Notes: generated from the letters alone by a model not told the origin. Positions 50,690 to 60,154 are shown, numbered from the stretch's first letter. The stretch: DNA of 64,000 bases from Lysinibacillus capsici (GCF_003367505.1 NZ_PXXX01000009.1:62001-126000), one strand, 5' to 3'. Numbers and translations: made by a program.

Positions 50690-51706
50690 CTACCCCCCAA
50701 TATGAGACATTTCAATTTTTGACGTTTTCCTTTTTGCCATCGTTTGTTCATTGCGTTCATCGGAATAACGATCATTTCTTGTTTCCCAAACGTTCGTAAT
50801 GCACTTGATGATGGCAGCATCATCTTGCCCTGAACGTAACAATTCCCTTAAATCCGTGCCTTCTGTTGCAAATAAACAAGTGTATAATGAACCTTCTGCA
50901 GAGAGACGAGCACGTGAGCAATTGGAGCAAAATGAATCCGTTACAGATGAAATTACACCAATCTCACCTTGAGCATCTTGATACTGATAACGCGTTGCCA
51001 CCTCTCCTTTATAATTGGGCGCTACTGGTTGTAACGGCGTAAACCGATGGATTTGCTCAATAATCTCTTTTTTGGACACCACATCATCCAAGCGCCAGCC
51101 GTTCGAATTCCCTACATCCATATATTCAATAAAGCGTAGAATATGCTGTTTTTCTTTAAAAAACTGCGCCATGGTAACAATATCTTGTTCGTTTTTCCCT
51201 TTTTGAACAACCATATTAATTTTTACTTGTAAGCCCGCTTCTGCAGCCTTTTCAATTCCCTCTAACACTGGCAATACCTTGCCTCTATGACCATTCATCT
51301 CGAAAAAACGCTCATCATCAAGCGAGTCTAAACTAACAGAAACTCGGGCTAAGCCTGCCTGTGCCAATGAGTGTGCGTATTTTTTTAATAACGAGCCATT
51401 GGTTGTTAAAGCAATATCTTCTACACCTTTTATGCGGTGAATACGGGCAATTAATTCGGGCAAATCACGACGTAGTAAGGGTTCCCCACCTGTAATCCGT
51501 ATTTTTTTCACGCCCAATGAAACAAAGATTTTTACTAATCGTTCAATTTCATCAAAACTTAATATTTTATCAGACGGTAAAAATGCGTAATCTGGACCAA
51601 ATACTTCTGCTGGCATACAATAGCGACAGCGAAAATTACAACGATCTGTCACGGATATTCTTAAATCTCTTAACGGTCTGTGTAATTGGTCTTGTAGATT
51701 CGTCAT
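50690..51706 (-). CDS. moaA: GTP 3',8-cyclase MoaA (radical SAM)
   Basis: The protein has 338 residues. The N-terminal radical SAM cluster is CNFRCRYC (about 23-30), then [11 protein letters not shown] and TTNGSLL. The C-terminal cluster is [21 protein letters not shown] (about 260-280), and the essential double Gly is the terminal SHIGG. It makes the pterin precursor from GTP. Its ATG directly follows the fdhD stop, and its ribosome site GAAGGAG lies within the fdhD end. It is third in the DUF2294-fdhD-moaA operon. Confidence 0.95.
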   Translation of the reverse strand: MTNLQDQLHRPLRDLRISVTDRCNFRCRYCMPAEVFGPDYAFLPSDKILSFDEIERLVKIFVSLGVKKIRITGGEPLLRRDLPELIARIHRIKGVEDIALTTNGSLLKKYAHSLAQAGLARVSVSLDSLDDERFFEMNGHRGKVLPVLEGIEKAAEAGLQVKINMVVQKGKNEQDIVTMAQFFKEKQHILRFIEYMDVGNSNGWRLDDVVSKKEIIEQIHRFTPLQPVAPNYKGEVATRYQYQDAQGEIGVISSVTDSFCSNCSRARLSAEGSLYTCLFATEGTDLRELLRSGQDDAAIIKCITNVWETRNDRYSDERNEQTMAKRKTSKIEMSHIGG

Positions 51707-52522
51707 CTAATCTCCTTCTTTCAATTCATTAGCTGGTAATAGGATGCGCTGTGGGTGTGTATAAATATTCAATGTCTGTTGCCGAATAAAGCCAACCGTC
51801 GTAATACCAAGCTGCTCTGCTAATTGCAATGCTAATTCTGTGGGTGCTGATTTAGACAGCACGATGGCACAACCTATTTTGGAAACCTTTAGTAAAATCT
51901 CCGATGATATTCGTCCGCTAAAGACGATAATTTTATCTTCCATACGGATGTTGTTGCGTAGGCAATAGCCGTAAATTTTATCCAAAGCATTATGACGTCC
52001 AATATCCATGCGACTTAGGACGATGCCATTTACATCACATAGTGCAGCATTATGCACGCCACCCGTTTTCTTAAAAATATCTGCACTATCCTGCATCGCA
52101 TGCATTAAACGGAAGCAATCTTCGGTCGTTATTTGCACATGGACTTGATCCATTTTTTTTGCTACTAATGCATCGTTCGTAAACACAAAGCCTTGTCGAC
52201 TCATCCCACAGCAAGACGTAATATAGCGCTTGTTTTGCGTCTGTTGGTAATAAGGATTAATATGCTTTGTTTTAATATGCACAAAACCCTCTTTCTCTTG
52301 GTGCCAAATTTCCTCAATATCCTCAAAACTACGAATCACTCGTTCAGAAGCTAAGTAGCCAATAACCATATCTTCTACATACTCGGGTGTACAGACCATC
52401 GTGACAAATTCCTGCTGATTAATTTTTACGGTAACAGCGTATTCTGAAACAATTAAATCAACCATTTCTGTCACTCGTTGTCCTTCAACACGCACAATTT
52501 TTCTTGTCATTGCTCGATCCAT
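51707..52522 (-). CDS. fdhD: Formate dehydrogenase accessory sulfurtransferase FdhD
   Basis: The protein has 271 residues. Landmarks are TPEYVEDMVIGYLASERVI (about 45-63), the cysteine motif TSCCGMSR (about 104), GGVHNAALCD (about 155), GRHNALDKIYG (about 175) and SGRISSEILLKVSKIGC. FdhD passes sulfur to the MGD cofactor of formate dehydrogenase, which matches the large FdhF gene on the other strand. AAGGGGA lies 6 nt before the ATG. Confidence 0.94.
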   Translation of the reverse strand: MDRAMTRKIVRVEGQRVTEMVDLIVSEYAVTVKINQQEFVTMVCTPEYVEDMVIGYLASERVIRSFEDIEEIWHQEKEGFVHIKTKHINPYYQQTQNKRYITSCCGMSRQGFVFTNDALVAKKMDQVHVQITTEDCFRLMHAMQDSADIFKKTGGVHNAALCDVNGIVLSRMDIGRHNALDKIYGYCLRNNIRMEDKIIVFSGRISSEILLKVSKIGCAIVLSKSAPTELALQLAEQLGITTVGFIRQQTLNIYTHPQRILLPANELKEGD

Positions 52523-52534
52523 AAGGCATCCCCT

Positions 52535-52882
52535 TTATTCACTGATATGCTTTTCAAAAACAAAGACGGAAATCGCAAAATCCTCTTCAATTTTAATATC
52601 TGAAAATAAGTGAAGTAATTTGCTGCCCATCAATTCTTCCATACCCTCTGGTGGCGATTGTCTATATAAATCTTGAATCATACTCGTCCTTGCAGCATGC
52701 ACCATTTTCAGCCCTTCTGGTGTACTGGCAATAAATTTTTCTGTCGGAGTGATATTTCCGTATAAGGTAGATACAGCCATATTCTCGACAAAAACAGTAT
52801 GAATACGTTCAGGACCTTTACCAAATACTTCCTTTCTTAACTTTCGAATCATGTCATTAAATTCGTGGATTTTTTTAGACAT
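52535..52882 (-). CDS. DUF2294 family protein
   Basis: The protein has 115 residues: a basic start (KKIHEFNDMIRKLRKEVFGKGP), a VFVENMAVSTLYGNITPTEKFIA strand-rich centre, and EDFAISVFVFEKHI at the end, matching DUF2294. The function is unknown; family members often lie next to formate dehydrogenase genes. ATG 52882 has GGGAG 10 nt upstream. It is the first gene of the minus-strand operon and divergent from fdhF. Confidence 0.75.
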   Translation of the reverse strand: MSKKIHEFNDMIRKLRKEVFGKGPERIHTVFVENMAVSTLYGNITPTEKFIASTPEGLKMVHAARTSMIQDLYRQSPPEGMEELMGSKLLHLFSDIKIEEDFAISVFVFEKHISE

Positions 52883-53035
52883 AGCAACGATTCTCCCATC
52901 ATAATTAAACTTTTTTAGGCAAATGGTTATGTAGGCCACCCTTACAGTTTGTTAATGATATAGCAACTTTTAAAAAAATAAAAGAGAAAATACTTTTTGA
53001 TAATAATTCTCATTTAATAAATTTTATGATAAATA

Positions 53036-53064
53036 TTGTTCATTTTGAAGGAAAGGGCTATAAT
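53036..53064 (+). promoter_or_regulatory. First promoter of the fdhF leader
   Basis: TTGTTC (53036-53041) and a perfect TATAAT (53059-53064) are 17 bp apart. Confidence 0.7.
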
Positions 53065-53093
53065 ATTCATATCACAAATGGAATTAATTTATT

Positions 53094-53122
53094 TTGAACC
53101 CTATGTTACGATGTTGCATAGT
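53094..53122 (+). promoter_or_regulatory. Second possible promoter of the fdhF leader
   Basis: TTGAAC (53094-53099) and CATAGT (53117-53122) are 17 bp apart. It is weaker than the upstream one. Confidence 0.45.
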
Positions 53123-53199
53123 GTTTTTAATAGTTGAATTCTATTGTAATTAAAAAATAAAAGTAGATTGAGTTTTTAGCAAGACCTGCTAAGAATTTT

Positions 53200-53262
53200 A
53201 TCCACCATGAATTATTAGCATGTCTCGGACATGTAATTTCATGGTGGATTTTTTTATTTTTT
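53200..53262 (+). terminator. Terminator inside the fdhF leader
   Basis: ATCCACCATGAA pairs perfectly with TTCATGGTGGAT, with an inner CATGT/ACATG stem, followed by seven T and TTTTTT. No plus-strand gene precedes it, so it must end a short RNA or be read through under control. CCGAGACATG at 53268-53277 can pair with CATGTCTCGG at 53219-53228 in its loop. Confidence 0.85.
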
Positions 53263-53278
53263 CAAAACCGAGACATGG

Positions 53279-53420
53279 ATAACATGTTATGATCTAGCAA
53301 TTTACCTATTTTGAGGTAGCTTCAAGAACCATTGGGAATTACAATGATAACAAGACAATCTTTTCAACAATCACCAACTCGATTCGTTATTCCCTTTTGT
53401 CTTAAGCTGTACCATGTTAT
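53279..53420 (+). promoter_or_regulatory. GTTAT/ATAAC words before fdhF
   Basis: ATAACATGTTAT is a perfect palindrome at 53279-53290. ATAAC recurs at 53347, and GTTAT at 53386 and 53416. The same pentamer forms the repeat before modA, so the modA regulator is a candidate binder. Confidence 0.45.
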
Positions 53421-53456
53421 CCGATTCGTCTCAAAGTGCAAAAGGAGGAAGTTACC

Positions 53457-56393
53457 TTGACTCAAATTAATATTAATGGCGTACCGTATGAAGTAAAAGA
53501 AGGAGCTACAATCCTTGATACCATTAATCAACATGACATTCCGCATCCACAGATTTGTCATGTGCCAGCTGTTGACCCCATTGAAACATGTGATACATGT
53601 ATCGTGGAAGTGAATGGCCAATTAGTTCGTTCCTGCTCTACAAAGGCAGTAGACGGCATGAATGTACTCCTAACTTCTGACAAAGCAAAAGCGGCACAAA
53701 CAGAAGCTATGGACCGTCTACTCGAAAATCATTTACTGTATTGTACAGTTTGTGATAACAACAATGGCAATTGTGCTTTACACAACACAGCCGAAATGAT
53801 GGAAATCGAGCATCAAAAATATCCCTACCAGCCAAAAGTGGAACCTCATGAAGTAGACATGTCACATCCGTTTTATCGATATGATCCTAACCAATGTATC
53901 GCTTGTGGTCAGTGCGTAGAGGTTTGTCAGAATCTACAGGTAAATGAAACATTATCCCTTGATTGGGAAGCAGAAAGACCACGTGTCATTTGGGATACGG
54001 GCGTTGCTATCAATGATTCTTCCTGTGTAAGTTGTGGTCAATGCGTAACCGTATGTCCATGTAATGCCTTAATGGAAAAATCCATGCTTGGAGAGGCTGG
54101 ATTTATGACTGGCCTCAAACAGGATATGTTAAATCCGATGATCAGTTTGATTAAGGAAGTTGAACCAGGCTATAGTGGTATTTTTGCCGTTTCTGAAGTG
54201 GAAGCAGCCATGCGTAGTAAGCGCACCAAAAAAACAAAAACAGTATGTACTTTCTGTGGTGTAGGCTGCTCGTTCGAAGTTTGGACAAAGGGTCGTAAAA
54301 TTTTAAAAGTACAGCCTTCCGATGGTCCAGTAAATGCGATTTCTACATGTGTCAAAGGGAAATTCGGCTGGGATTTTATCAATTCTGAGGAACGTATTAC
54401 AAAACCACTCATTCGTAAAAATAATGAGTTTGTGGAATCATCGTGGGATGAAGCACTTGATTTAATTGCAACAAAACTAGGTGGCATTCAACAACAATAT
54501 GGTCCAGGTTCTGTTGGCTTTATCTCCTCTTCTAAAATTACAAATGAAGAGAATTACTTAATTCAAAAAATGGCCCGTCAATTATTTGGAACAAACGATG
54601 TCGATAATTGTTCTCGTTATTGCCAATCTCCTGCAACTGATGGTTTATTACGTACAGTTGGCATGGGAGGAGATGCTGGTACGATCAAAGATATCGCTAA
54701 GGCTGGACTTGTCATTATTGTTGGGGCTAATCCAGCTGAGGGACATCCTGTTTTAGCAACACGTGTGAAACGTGCACATAAATTACATGGTCAAAAATTA
54801 ATTGTTGCTGATATTCGTAAGCATGAAATGGCAGAGCGTTCCGACATCTTTATGCGTCCAAAGCAAGGTACTGATCAAGTTTGGTTAATGGCTGTTACCA
54901 AATATATCATTGATCAAGGTTGGCATGATGAAGCGTTTATTCAAGAAAACGTCCTTCATTATGATGATTTTAAACAAGTACTTGCAACCTATACACTTGA
55001 TTATGCACAAGAAATGACTGGTATTAGTAAGGAAACATTGATCGAAGTAGCTGAAATGATTCGTGATGCAGATGGTACATGTGTTCTTTGGGGCATGGGT
55101 GTAACACAAAATACTGGTGGCTCCTATACATCCGCAGCGATTTCAAATTTACTTTTAGCAACTGGGAACTATCGTCGTCCAGGTGCTGGTGCCTACCCAC
55201 TCCGCGGCCATAACAATGTGCAAGGTGCCTGCGATATGGGGACACTTCCAAATCTATTGCCAGGCTATCAAAGAGTCACAGATGACGAGGCACGTGCAAA
55301 ATTCGAAAAAGCCTATGGTGTCCCTATTCAACCACAGCCTGGTCGAAATAATATGCAAATGTTAGATGCGATTATGGAAGGGAAAATGAAAGCGATGTAT
55401 TTAGTGGGCGAAGATATGGCACTTGTTGACTGTAATGCCAACCATGTAGATGAGGTGCTTTCACACCTTGACTTTTTCGTTGTCCAAGATTGTTTCCTAT
55501 CACGCACAGCACAATATGCAGATGTGATTTTACCTGCTGCGCCTTCGCTTGAAAAAGAAGGTACATTTACGAATACGGAACGTCGTGTTCAACGCCTGTA
55601 TCAAGTATTACCAACACTTGGTGAGTCGAAAGCAGATTGGGAAATATTGCAAGCGGTTGCTCATCGTTTAGGTGCAGATTGGCATTATGATCACCCAAGC
55701 GACATCTTTGATGAAATGGCGAGCCTGTCTCCCCTCTTCTCACAAGCCAACTATGATGTTCTTGAAGGCTGGGGAAGCTTCTGTTGGGGTAGCCATGATG
55801 GTAAAGATACACCATTATTATATGAAGATGGCTTTAACTTCCCTGATAAGAAAGCTCGTTTTGCTTTAAATGATTGGGTGCAGCCTGTTGAGTTTGAAGC
55901 ACAATACGATTGTCATATTAATAATGGCCGTATGCTTGAACACTTCCATGAAGGAAATCTAACAAATAAATCGAAAGGTATTCAATCGAAAGTACCTGAA
56001 ATTTTCGTTGAAGTATCACCAGAATTGGCGAAAGAACGAGGCATTGCAGATGGAGCCCTACTTCGTTTAGTGTCTCCATATGGTGCCTTGAAGCTAAATG
56101 CTCTTGTTACAGATCGCGTACAAGGAAACGAATTATTCTTACCAATGAACTCTGTTAGCAAAGATTCAGCCATCAACTTCCTAACTGGTCCTGCAGCAGA
56201 TGTGAATACGTCAACACCAGCTTATAAACAAACAAAAGTACGAGTAGAAGTGCTAAAAGCAAAAGGTAAATCACCACTTCCTCGCACAAACCCACGCTAT
56301 AAAAAGCGTCATCCTCAAAATGGTGTTGAGGTACAACGAAAATGGAATCGTCCTGGCTACGTTCACTTAACAACCATAAACGAAAGAGAGTGA
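53457..56393 (+). CDS. fdhF: Formate dehydrogenase alpha subunit, cysteine type
   Basis: The protein has 978 residues. The N-terminal 2Fe-2S ferredoxin domain (C in HPQICHV, ETCDTC, VRSCS) is followed by a His-Cys cluster (YCTVCDNNNGNC), two 4Fe-4S sites (CIACGQCVEVC and CVSCGQCVTVCPC), then the molybdopterin core with CTFCGVGC (about 271) and RYCQSPAT (about 392), where Cys takes the selenocysteine place. It oxidises formate, passing electrons through the N-terminal clusters. It resembles B. subtilis YjgC/YrhE. The start is TTG 53457, with AAAGGAGG 9 nt upstream. Confidence 0.92.
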   Translation: MTQININGVPYEVKEGATILDTINQHDIPHPQICHVPAVDPIETCDTCIVEVNGQLVRSCSTKAVDGMNVLLTSDKAKAAQTEAMDRLLENHLLYCTVCDNNNGNCALHNTAEMMEIEHQKYPYQPKVEPHEVDMSHPFYRYDPNQCIACGQCVEVCQNLQVNETLSLDWEAERPRVIWDTGVAINDSSCVSCGQCVTVCPCNALMEKSMLGEAGFMTGLKQDMLNPMISLIKEVEPGYSGIFAVSEVEAAMRSKRTKKTKTVCTFCGVGCSFEVWTKGRKILKVQPSDGPVNAISTCVKGKFGWDFINSEERITKPLIRKNNEFVESSWDEALDLIATKLGGIQQQYGPGSVGFISSSKITNEENYLIQKMARQLFGTNDVDNCSRYCQSPATDGLLRTVGMGGDAGTIKDIAKAGLVIIVGANPAEGHPVLATRVKRAHKLHGQKLIVADIRKHEMAERSDIFMRPKQGTDQVWLMAVTKYIIDQGWHDEAFIQENVLHYDDFKQVLATYTLDYAQEMTGISKETLIEVAEMIRDADGTCVLWGMGVTQNTGGSYTSAAISNLLLATGNYRRPGAGAYPLRGHNNVQGACDMGTLPNLLPGYQRVTDDEARAKFEKAYGVPIQPQPGRNNMQMLDAIMEGKMKAMYLVGEDMALVDCNANHVDEVLSHLDFFVVQDCFLSRTAQYADVILPAAPSLEKEGTFTNTERRVQRLYQVLPTLGESKADWEILQAVAHRLGADWHYDHPSDIFDEMASLSPLFSQANYDVLEGWGSFCWGSHDGKDTPLLYEDGFNFPDKKARFALNDWVQPVEFEAQYDCHINNGRMLEHFHEGNLTNKSKGIQSKVPEIFVEVSPELAKERGIADGALLRLVSPYGALKLNALVTDRVQGNELFLPMNSVSKDSAINFLTGPAADVNTSTPAYKQTKVRVEVLKAKGKSPLPRTNPRYKKRHPQNGVEVQRKWNRPGYVHLTTINERE

Positions 56394-56397
56394 GAGC

Positions 56398-56877
56398 ATG
56401 GCTGTACCCATTACAGGCATTAAAAAACAACAATTAACAGAAGAACAACTAAAAGAACAAAAATTAGATAATCTAAAAGAACTGCTTTCTGAAAATGAAG
56501 AAGCCGTCAATCAGGTGTTTAGTATTATGGCTGAATTAAATGATATCGGTGCACTAGAAGCAGCAATGAAGCTACTTGAAGCCAAAGAGGAAGTGGCACA
56601 TATTGCACTTGGACAATTAACACGTAAGCCTGTAACCAATATCATTAACAATTTAATGGGTGTTGCGGGAGCATTGACGGAGCTCAATCCTGAAACAACG
56701 ACTAAGCTGATTGAAGGCTTAAATACAGGCGTAGATGAAGCAAGCAAAGCACTTGAATCGAATGAAAAGGTCAGTGCCTTTAAGCTCATGAAAATGATAA
56801 ACGATCCAGATGTTAATCGTGCGCTCAATTTTGGGGTTCATTTCTTAAAGGGACTCGGCAAAGGCTTAAAAGAATAA
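56398..56877 (+). CDS. DUF1641 family protein, FdhF partner
   Basis: The protein has 159 residues. It is helical: EEAVNQVFSIMAELNDIGALEAAMKLLEAKEEVAH, LTRKPVTNIINNLMGVAGALTELNPETT and VNRALNFGVHFLKGLGKGL, as in DUF1641 proteins such as B. subtilis YjgD next to YjgC. They are thought to form a complex with the formate dehydrogenase. It starts 5 bp after the fdhF stop. Confidence 0.85.
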   Translation: MAVPITGIKKQQLTEEQLKEQKLDNLKELLSENEEAVNQVFSIMAELNDIGALEAAMKLLEAKEEVAHIALGQLTRKPVTNIINNLMGVAGALTELNPETTTKLIEGLNTGVDEASKALESNEKVSAFKLMKMINDPDVNRALNFGVHFLKGLGKGLKE

Positions 56878-56889
56878 GGTGGTTCCTAA

Positions 56890-57936
56890 ATGTTAACAAA
56901 AGAAAATGTTGTAAACGCATTGAAACAGGTAAATGATCCTGAGCTACATCAGAGTATTGTAGATTTGAATATGGTGCGAAACATTCAAATACATGACAAC
57001 CATATAGCCCTGGATATTATTTTGACCATACCAGGATGTCCGTTAAAGGCGAAAATACAGCAAGATGTGGAGGAGGCCTTACAAGCGCTTGGTGCCTCCA
57101 CTGTTACCATTAGCTTTGGCGCTATGACAGATCAGGAGCGTCGCACTTTAACCGCCTCTCTACAGGCAAAGAATGTGACTGATCAAGGAATGCCAAACAT
57201 GCTACTGCCTAATTCTGGTGTTCAATTCATTGCCATTACAAGTGGTAAAGGCGGTGTTGGAAAGTCTACAGTGACCATTAATTTAGCGGTTGCACTTGCT
57301 CGTCTTGGCAAACGTGTAGGTATTTTAGATGCTGATATCTATGGTTTCAGTATCCCTGCCATGATGAAGATTGATCAAAAGCCTACCATGCTTGATCAAA
57401 CGGCGATTCCAGTAGAACGTCACGGCGTAAAAATAATGTCGATGGGCTTTTTTACAAATGACAACCAGCCTGTTATGTGGCGTGGTCCTATGCTCAATAA
57501 GTGGATTCGCAATTTCCTTGTCAACACGCTATGGGGAGATTTAGATTACCTCCTCATCGATTTACCACCTGGTACAGGAGATGTTGCAATTGATATGGCT
57601 GCGATGATTCCACAAGCCCAAGAAATCATCGTGACAACACCGCATCTTGCCGCTTCTCATGTTGCATCTCGTGCAGGCTTGATGGCGCAACATACGAAAC
57701 ACAGGATTCTTGGTGTTGTTGAAAACATGGCCTATTTTGAAGGCGCTGACGGTCAAAAAAACTATCTATTTGGACAAGGTGGTGCCGAACAATTAGCAGA
57801 TTTATTACAGACAGATGTAATCGCTCAAATTCCTTTTGCTCAGCCTGAGGAAAATACAGGTTCCTCGGTCTATGATGAAGTGTCGATAATCGGTGAAGTG
57901 TTTACTCATTTAGCAGAAGATCTACTCTATAAATAA
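56890..57936 (+). CDS. Mrp/NBP35-family Fe-S carrier ATPase
   Basis: The protein has 348 residues. An N-terminal MIP18/DUF59 domain (VNALKQVNDPELHQSIVDLNMV, GCPLKAKI, about 1-85) is joined to a deviant-Walker ATPase: SGKGGVGKSTVTIN (about 118), DADIYGFSIPAMM and IDLPPGTGDVAI (about 220). Mrp proteins carry Fe-S clusters to target enzymes. Its place as third gene of the fdhF operon, 12 bp after DUF1641, suggests it loads the many clusters of FdhF. The C-terminal CxxC is not obvious. AAGGTGG lies 7 nt before the ATG. Confidence 0.88.
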   Translation: MLTKENVVNALKQVNDPELHQSIVDLNMVRNIQIHDNHIALDIILTIPGCPLKAKIQQDVEEALQALGASTVTISFGAMTDQERRTLTASLQAKNVTDQGMPNMLLPNSGVQFIAITSGKGGVGKSTVTINLAVALARLGKRVGILDADIYGFSIPAMMKIDQKPTMLDQTAIPVERHGVKIMSMGFFTNDNQPVMWRGPMLNKWIRNFLVNTLWGDLDYLLIDLPPGTGDVAIDMAAMIPQAQEIIVTTPHLAASHVASRAGLMAQHTKHRILGVVENMAYFEGADGQKNYLFGQGGAEQLADLLQTDVIAQIPFAQPEENTGSSVYDEVSIIGEVFTHLAEDLLYK

Positions 57937-57986
57937 CCCTTGATTTGTTTTTTTACCATGCACTAATCTAAAAACTGATACAAATG

Positions 57987-58049
57987 AAAACACCTTACGT
58001 TGAAATAAGGGGATAAGCATCCCGAACAATCAACGTGAAGGTGTTTTTT
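57987..58049 (+). terminator. Terminator of the fdhF operon
   Basis: AAAACACCTT-CGTTGA pairs with TCAACG-AAGGTGTTTT, with an inner GGGAT/ATCCC hairpin, then TTTTT. Confidence 0.9.
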
Positions 58050-58471
58050 ATGTGAACAAGAATAAGTTATTATATAGAAGAAAAAAATAAGATAAGCAAA
58101 AGCCCCGCCAAACAAGTATGAGAATAAATTAGAGTTTAAAAATTATTGCGTCTACATTTTTTTATCTTAGGTACACTTCTTCAGTCACAGCATCTGTCAG
58201 AAAAAGTTACCTTGCATATAGATTAAGACTCTATCTATTTGTATTATCAACAAGAAGTAAAAAAGGAATGACCATGAGCATGTCCCGTAATGGCACGATT
58301 AATCATCCCCCAATCGAGATGTTTCTGACCTAACCCTCGCTTAGATCCGAAACGTTCTATAATCACTAAAATGGATGCATGTAGAACAGGTCATTGAAGG
58401 CCATATTAATTCATCACAGCAGTTATCTCCTTTGCATGTTCATGATACTACTTTAAATGAATATTAACTCT
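58050..58471. other. Gene-poor stretch of about 420 bp
   Basis: No intact gene is seen between the fdh operon and the RocB-like gene. The only coding-like signal is a minus-strand fragment at 58247-58390. The region marks the change from the molybdenum island to a more AT-rich operon. Confidence 0.5.
58247..58390 (-). pseudogene. Possible gene remnant (47 codons)
   Basis: A minus-strand frame reads ...HASILVIIERFGSKRGLGQ, then KHLDWGMINRAITGHAHGHS, a protein-like composition. It begins right after an in-frame TGA with no start codon or ribosome site, and stops at 58247. It looks like the broken end of a gene. I cannot name the family. Confidence 0.3.
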
Positions 58472-60124
58472 TTAATTTTCAAGTAATTTATCTATTACTA
58501 GCTTTGTTAAATTAGGCATTATTTCCATAGTGTATTTCAATTCTGTTCTTTCATATCTATTATGTGCATCATATCCATATGGTCCAATATTGATTGCAGG
58601 GATATTTAGTTCTCTAATGGCATCATAATTTACATAATGTTTAGTTCTCCAGCTAGGATTATTGTTAACAACTGAATTCACACTATCTTCATCGACATTT
58701 ATAGCTACGCAACTCATATCACAAATATGAGGGAAATAATTTTTCTGTACAATAGGCTTATCATAATGTGGTTGAACTTTTTCAACTGCATAATCTAAAG
58801 CGGTTAGTAAATTTTTTTCTTTTTCATTTTTACCAGTTACTTCTACACATGGTGAGTACAACGAAGAATAAAAAATAATGATTGCAGGACTCTTATCCTT
58901 GGTCCACTTCCAAACTTCTTCTACCACTTTTGCAGAAAACATGCGTACATCTAACTCTTTATTTTTTAATAATTCGTGTTTAAAATTTTTTATATGCTCT
59001 TTGTAATTGTCCCCATATTCAACAATAATTGATTGTTCTAATTCTTCATAGAATAATACCCTCGTCTTCCATGGCAATTTTGTATATTCCTGCCCACTAA
59101 TTTCGCAATATCTCTTATAATGATTATTTAAATTAGCTATTGCATTATTAAATGCAATTTCAGCATGGACTTTTAGCTTTTCTAACACATCTTTAGGTGA
59201 CCATGATTGCACAAAGAAATTATAATATACATATGAAGCAAGAGCTGTCTGAACTGTATAAGTCTCTTTAAAATCAGTTTGCTTCAAACTTACAGGTGGC
59301 ATCGGTGTTTCTCCTAACGATTTATCACATAACTCTGGGTTATATGCAATTTGTCTAGTTAACTCCGCAGCAATATAGTTAGGGTCGATTCCTTCAAAAC
59401 TAGAGCCTACATGGCTTTCCACCCCAGTTATATAAAAAGAAGGGAGTAGCTTACCAACGCTACCTTTATATATATATCTACTTTCATCCCCCTCATACTT
59501 AGGAGCAACAAAATCGGAGTTAATTAATGCCGCGTAATCAAATCCATGCTCTACTTTTAACATTTTTAAATCATTTAAACCAGACAATACTCCATGAGAA
59601 CTATCCTCTTCATCGCATTCAGCAAAAAATACGATATTTCCATTCAGTTCCTCTGGGTGTTCAGAATAATATTTTAATAGATAATAATGGCTTGCAACAC
59701 CGCTCTTCATATCAAGTGTTCCTCTTCCAAATAACCATTCATTTGATTCTAAATGCTCTCGAACCAACGGCGGAACTTTTTCACCCTTTAACGCTTCATG
59801 AAGTTCATTAGGTAAACAAGCCTTCTCTTTCAAACTATTATAATCATCGATACCCACCGTATCTGTATGTCCCATTAGCACAACCGTTTTATTACTATCT
59901 CCTTTAGTACCTTTTACAAATGCAAACACATTGTACCTTTCAACCTCATCATCTATTGTTCGTGAAGTAAACACATATTTAGGATTTTTCAGGAAATAAG
60001 GTAAATTAGAAATTGTTTTAGCCAATGACTTTGATATGTTAATTTCCCCTTCAGTATTAACAATGCTTTCAATATTTACAAGTTCGTTCGTAAACTTTAA
60101 TACTTCTTCATACGTTTTTAACAT
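58472..60124 (-). CDS. M20 peptidase, RocB-like
   Basis: The protein has 550 residues. Metal-site motifs of M20 hydrolases are present: VVLMGHTDTVGID (about 82-94), FGRGTLDMKSGVASH (about 132-146), FFAECDEEDSSHG (about 165), and a late INIGPYGYDAHNRYERTE (about 515-532). The length and the large insert fit RocB (arginine utilisation) proteins rather than short M20 dipeptidases. RocB's exact reaction is not established. AGGGGA lies before the ATG. It lies 30 bp after the transporter ATPase gene in the same operon. Confidence 0.85.
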   Translation of the reverse strand: MLKTYEEVLKFTNELVNIESIVNTEGEINISKSLAKTISNLPYFLKNPKYVFTSRTIDDEVERYNVFAFVKGTKGDSNKTVVLMGHTDTVGIDDYNSLKEKACLPNELHEALKGEKVPPLVREHLESNEWLFGRGTLDMKSGVASHYYLLKYYSEHPEELNGNIVFFAECDEEDSSHGVLSGLNDLKMLKVEHGFDYAALINSDFVAPKYEGDESRYIYKGSVGKLLPSFYITGVESHVGSSFEGIDPNYIAAELTRQIAYNPELCDKSLGETPMPPVSLKQTDFKETYTVQTALASYVYYNFFVQSWSPKDVLEKLKVHAEIAFNNAIANLNNHYKRYCEISGQEYTKLPWKTRVLFYEELEQSIIVEYGDNYKEHIKNFKHELLKNKELDVRMFSAKVVEEVWKWTKDKSPAIIIFYSSLYSPCVEVTGKNEKEKNLLTALDYAVEKVQPHYDKPIVQKNYFPHICDMSCVAINVDEDSVNSVVNNNPSWRTKHYVNYDAIRELNIPAINIGPYGYDAHNRYERTELKYTMEIMPNLTKLVIDKLLEN

Positions 60125-60154
60125 CTCTCATCATCCCCTAATTAAAGATAATAA

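Larger units (their letters stand above)
52940..53456. other. Divergent control region of the fdh operons (about 500 bp)
   Basis: This region has no gene. It holds two plus-strand promoters (53036-53064 and 53094-53122), a small hairpin TTAGCA/TGCTAA (53175-53191), a strong plus-strand terminator (53200-53262), and a set of GTTAT/ATAAC words (53279-53420), one a 12-bp palindrome. The leader RNA of fdhF would be about 330-380 nt. Confidence 0.7.

Noticed and set aside
53071-53262. Molybdenum cofactor riboswitch
   Set aside because: The leader lacks the GC-rich conserved Moco aptamer elements; only the terminator and a small hairpin are seen.
54170-54487. Frames antisense to fdhF (several of 60-105 codons)
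   Set aside because: They mirror a well-supported 978-residue enzyme and have no ribosome sites.
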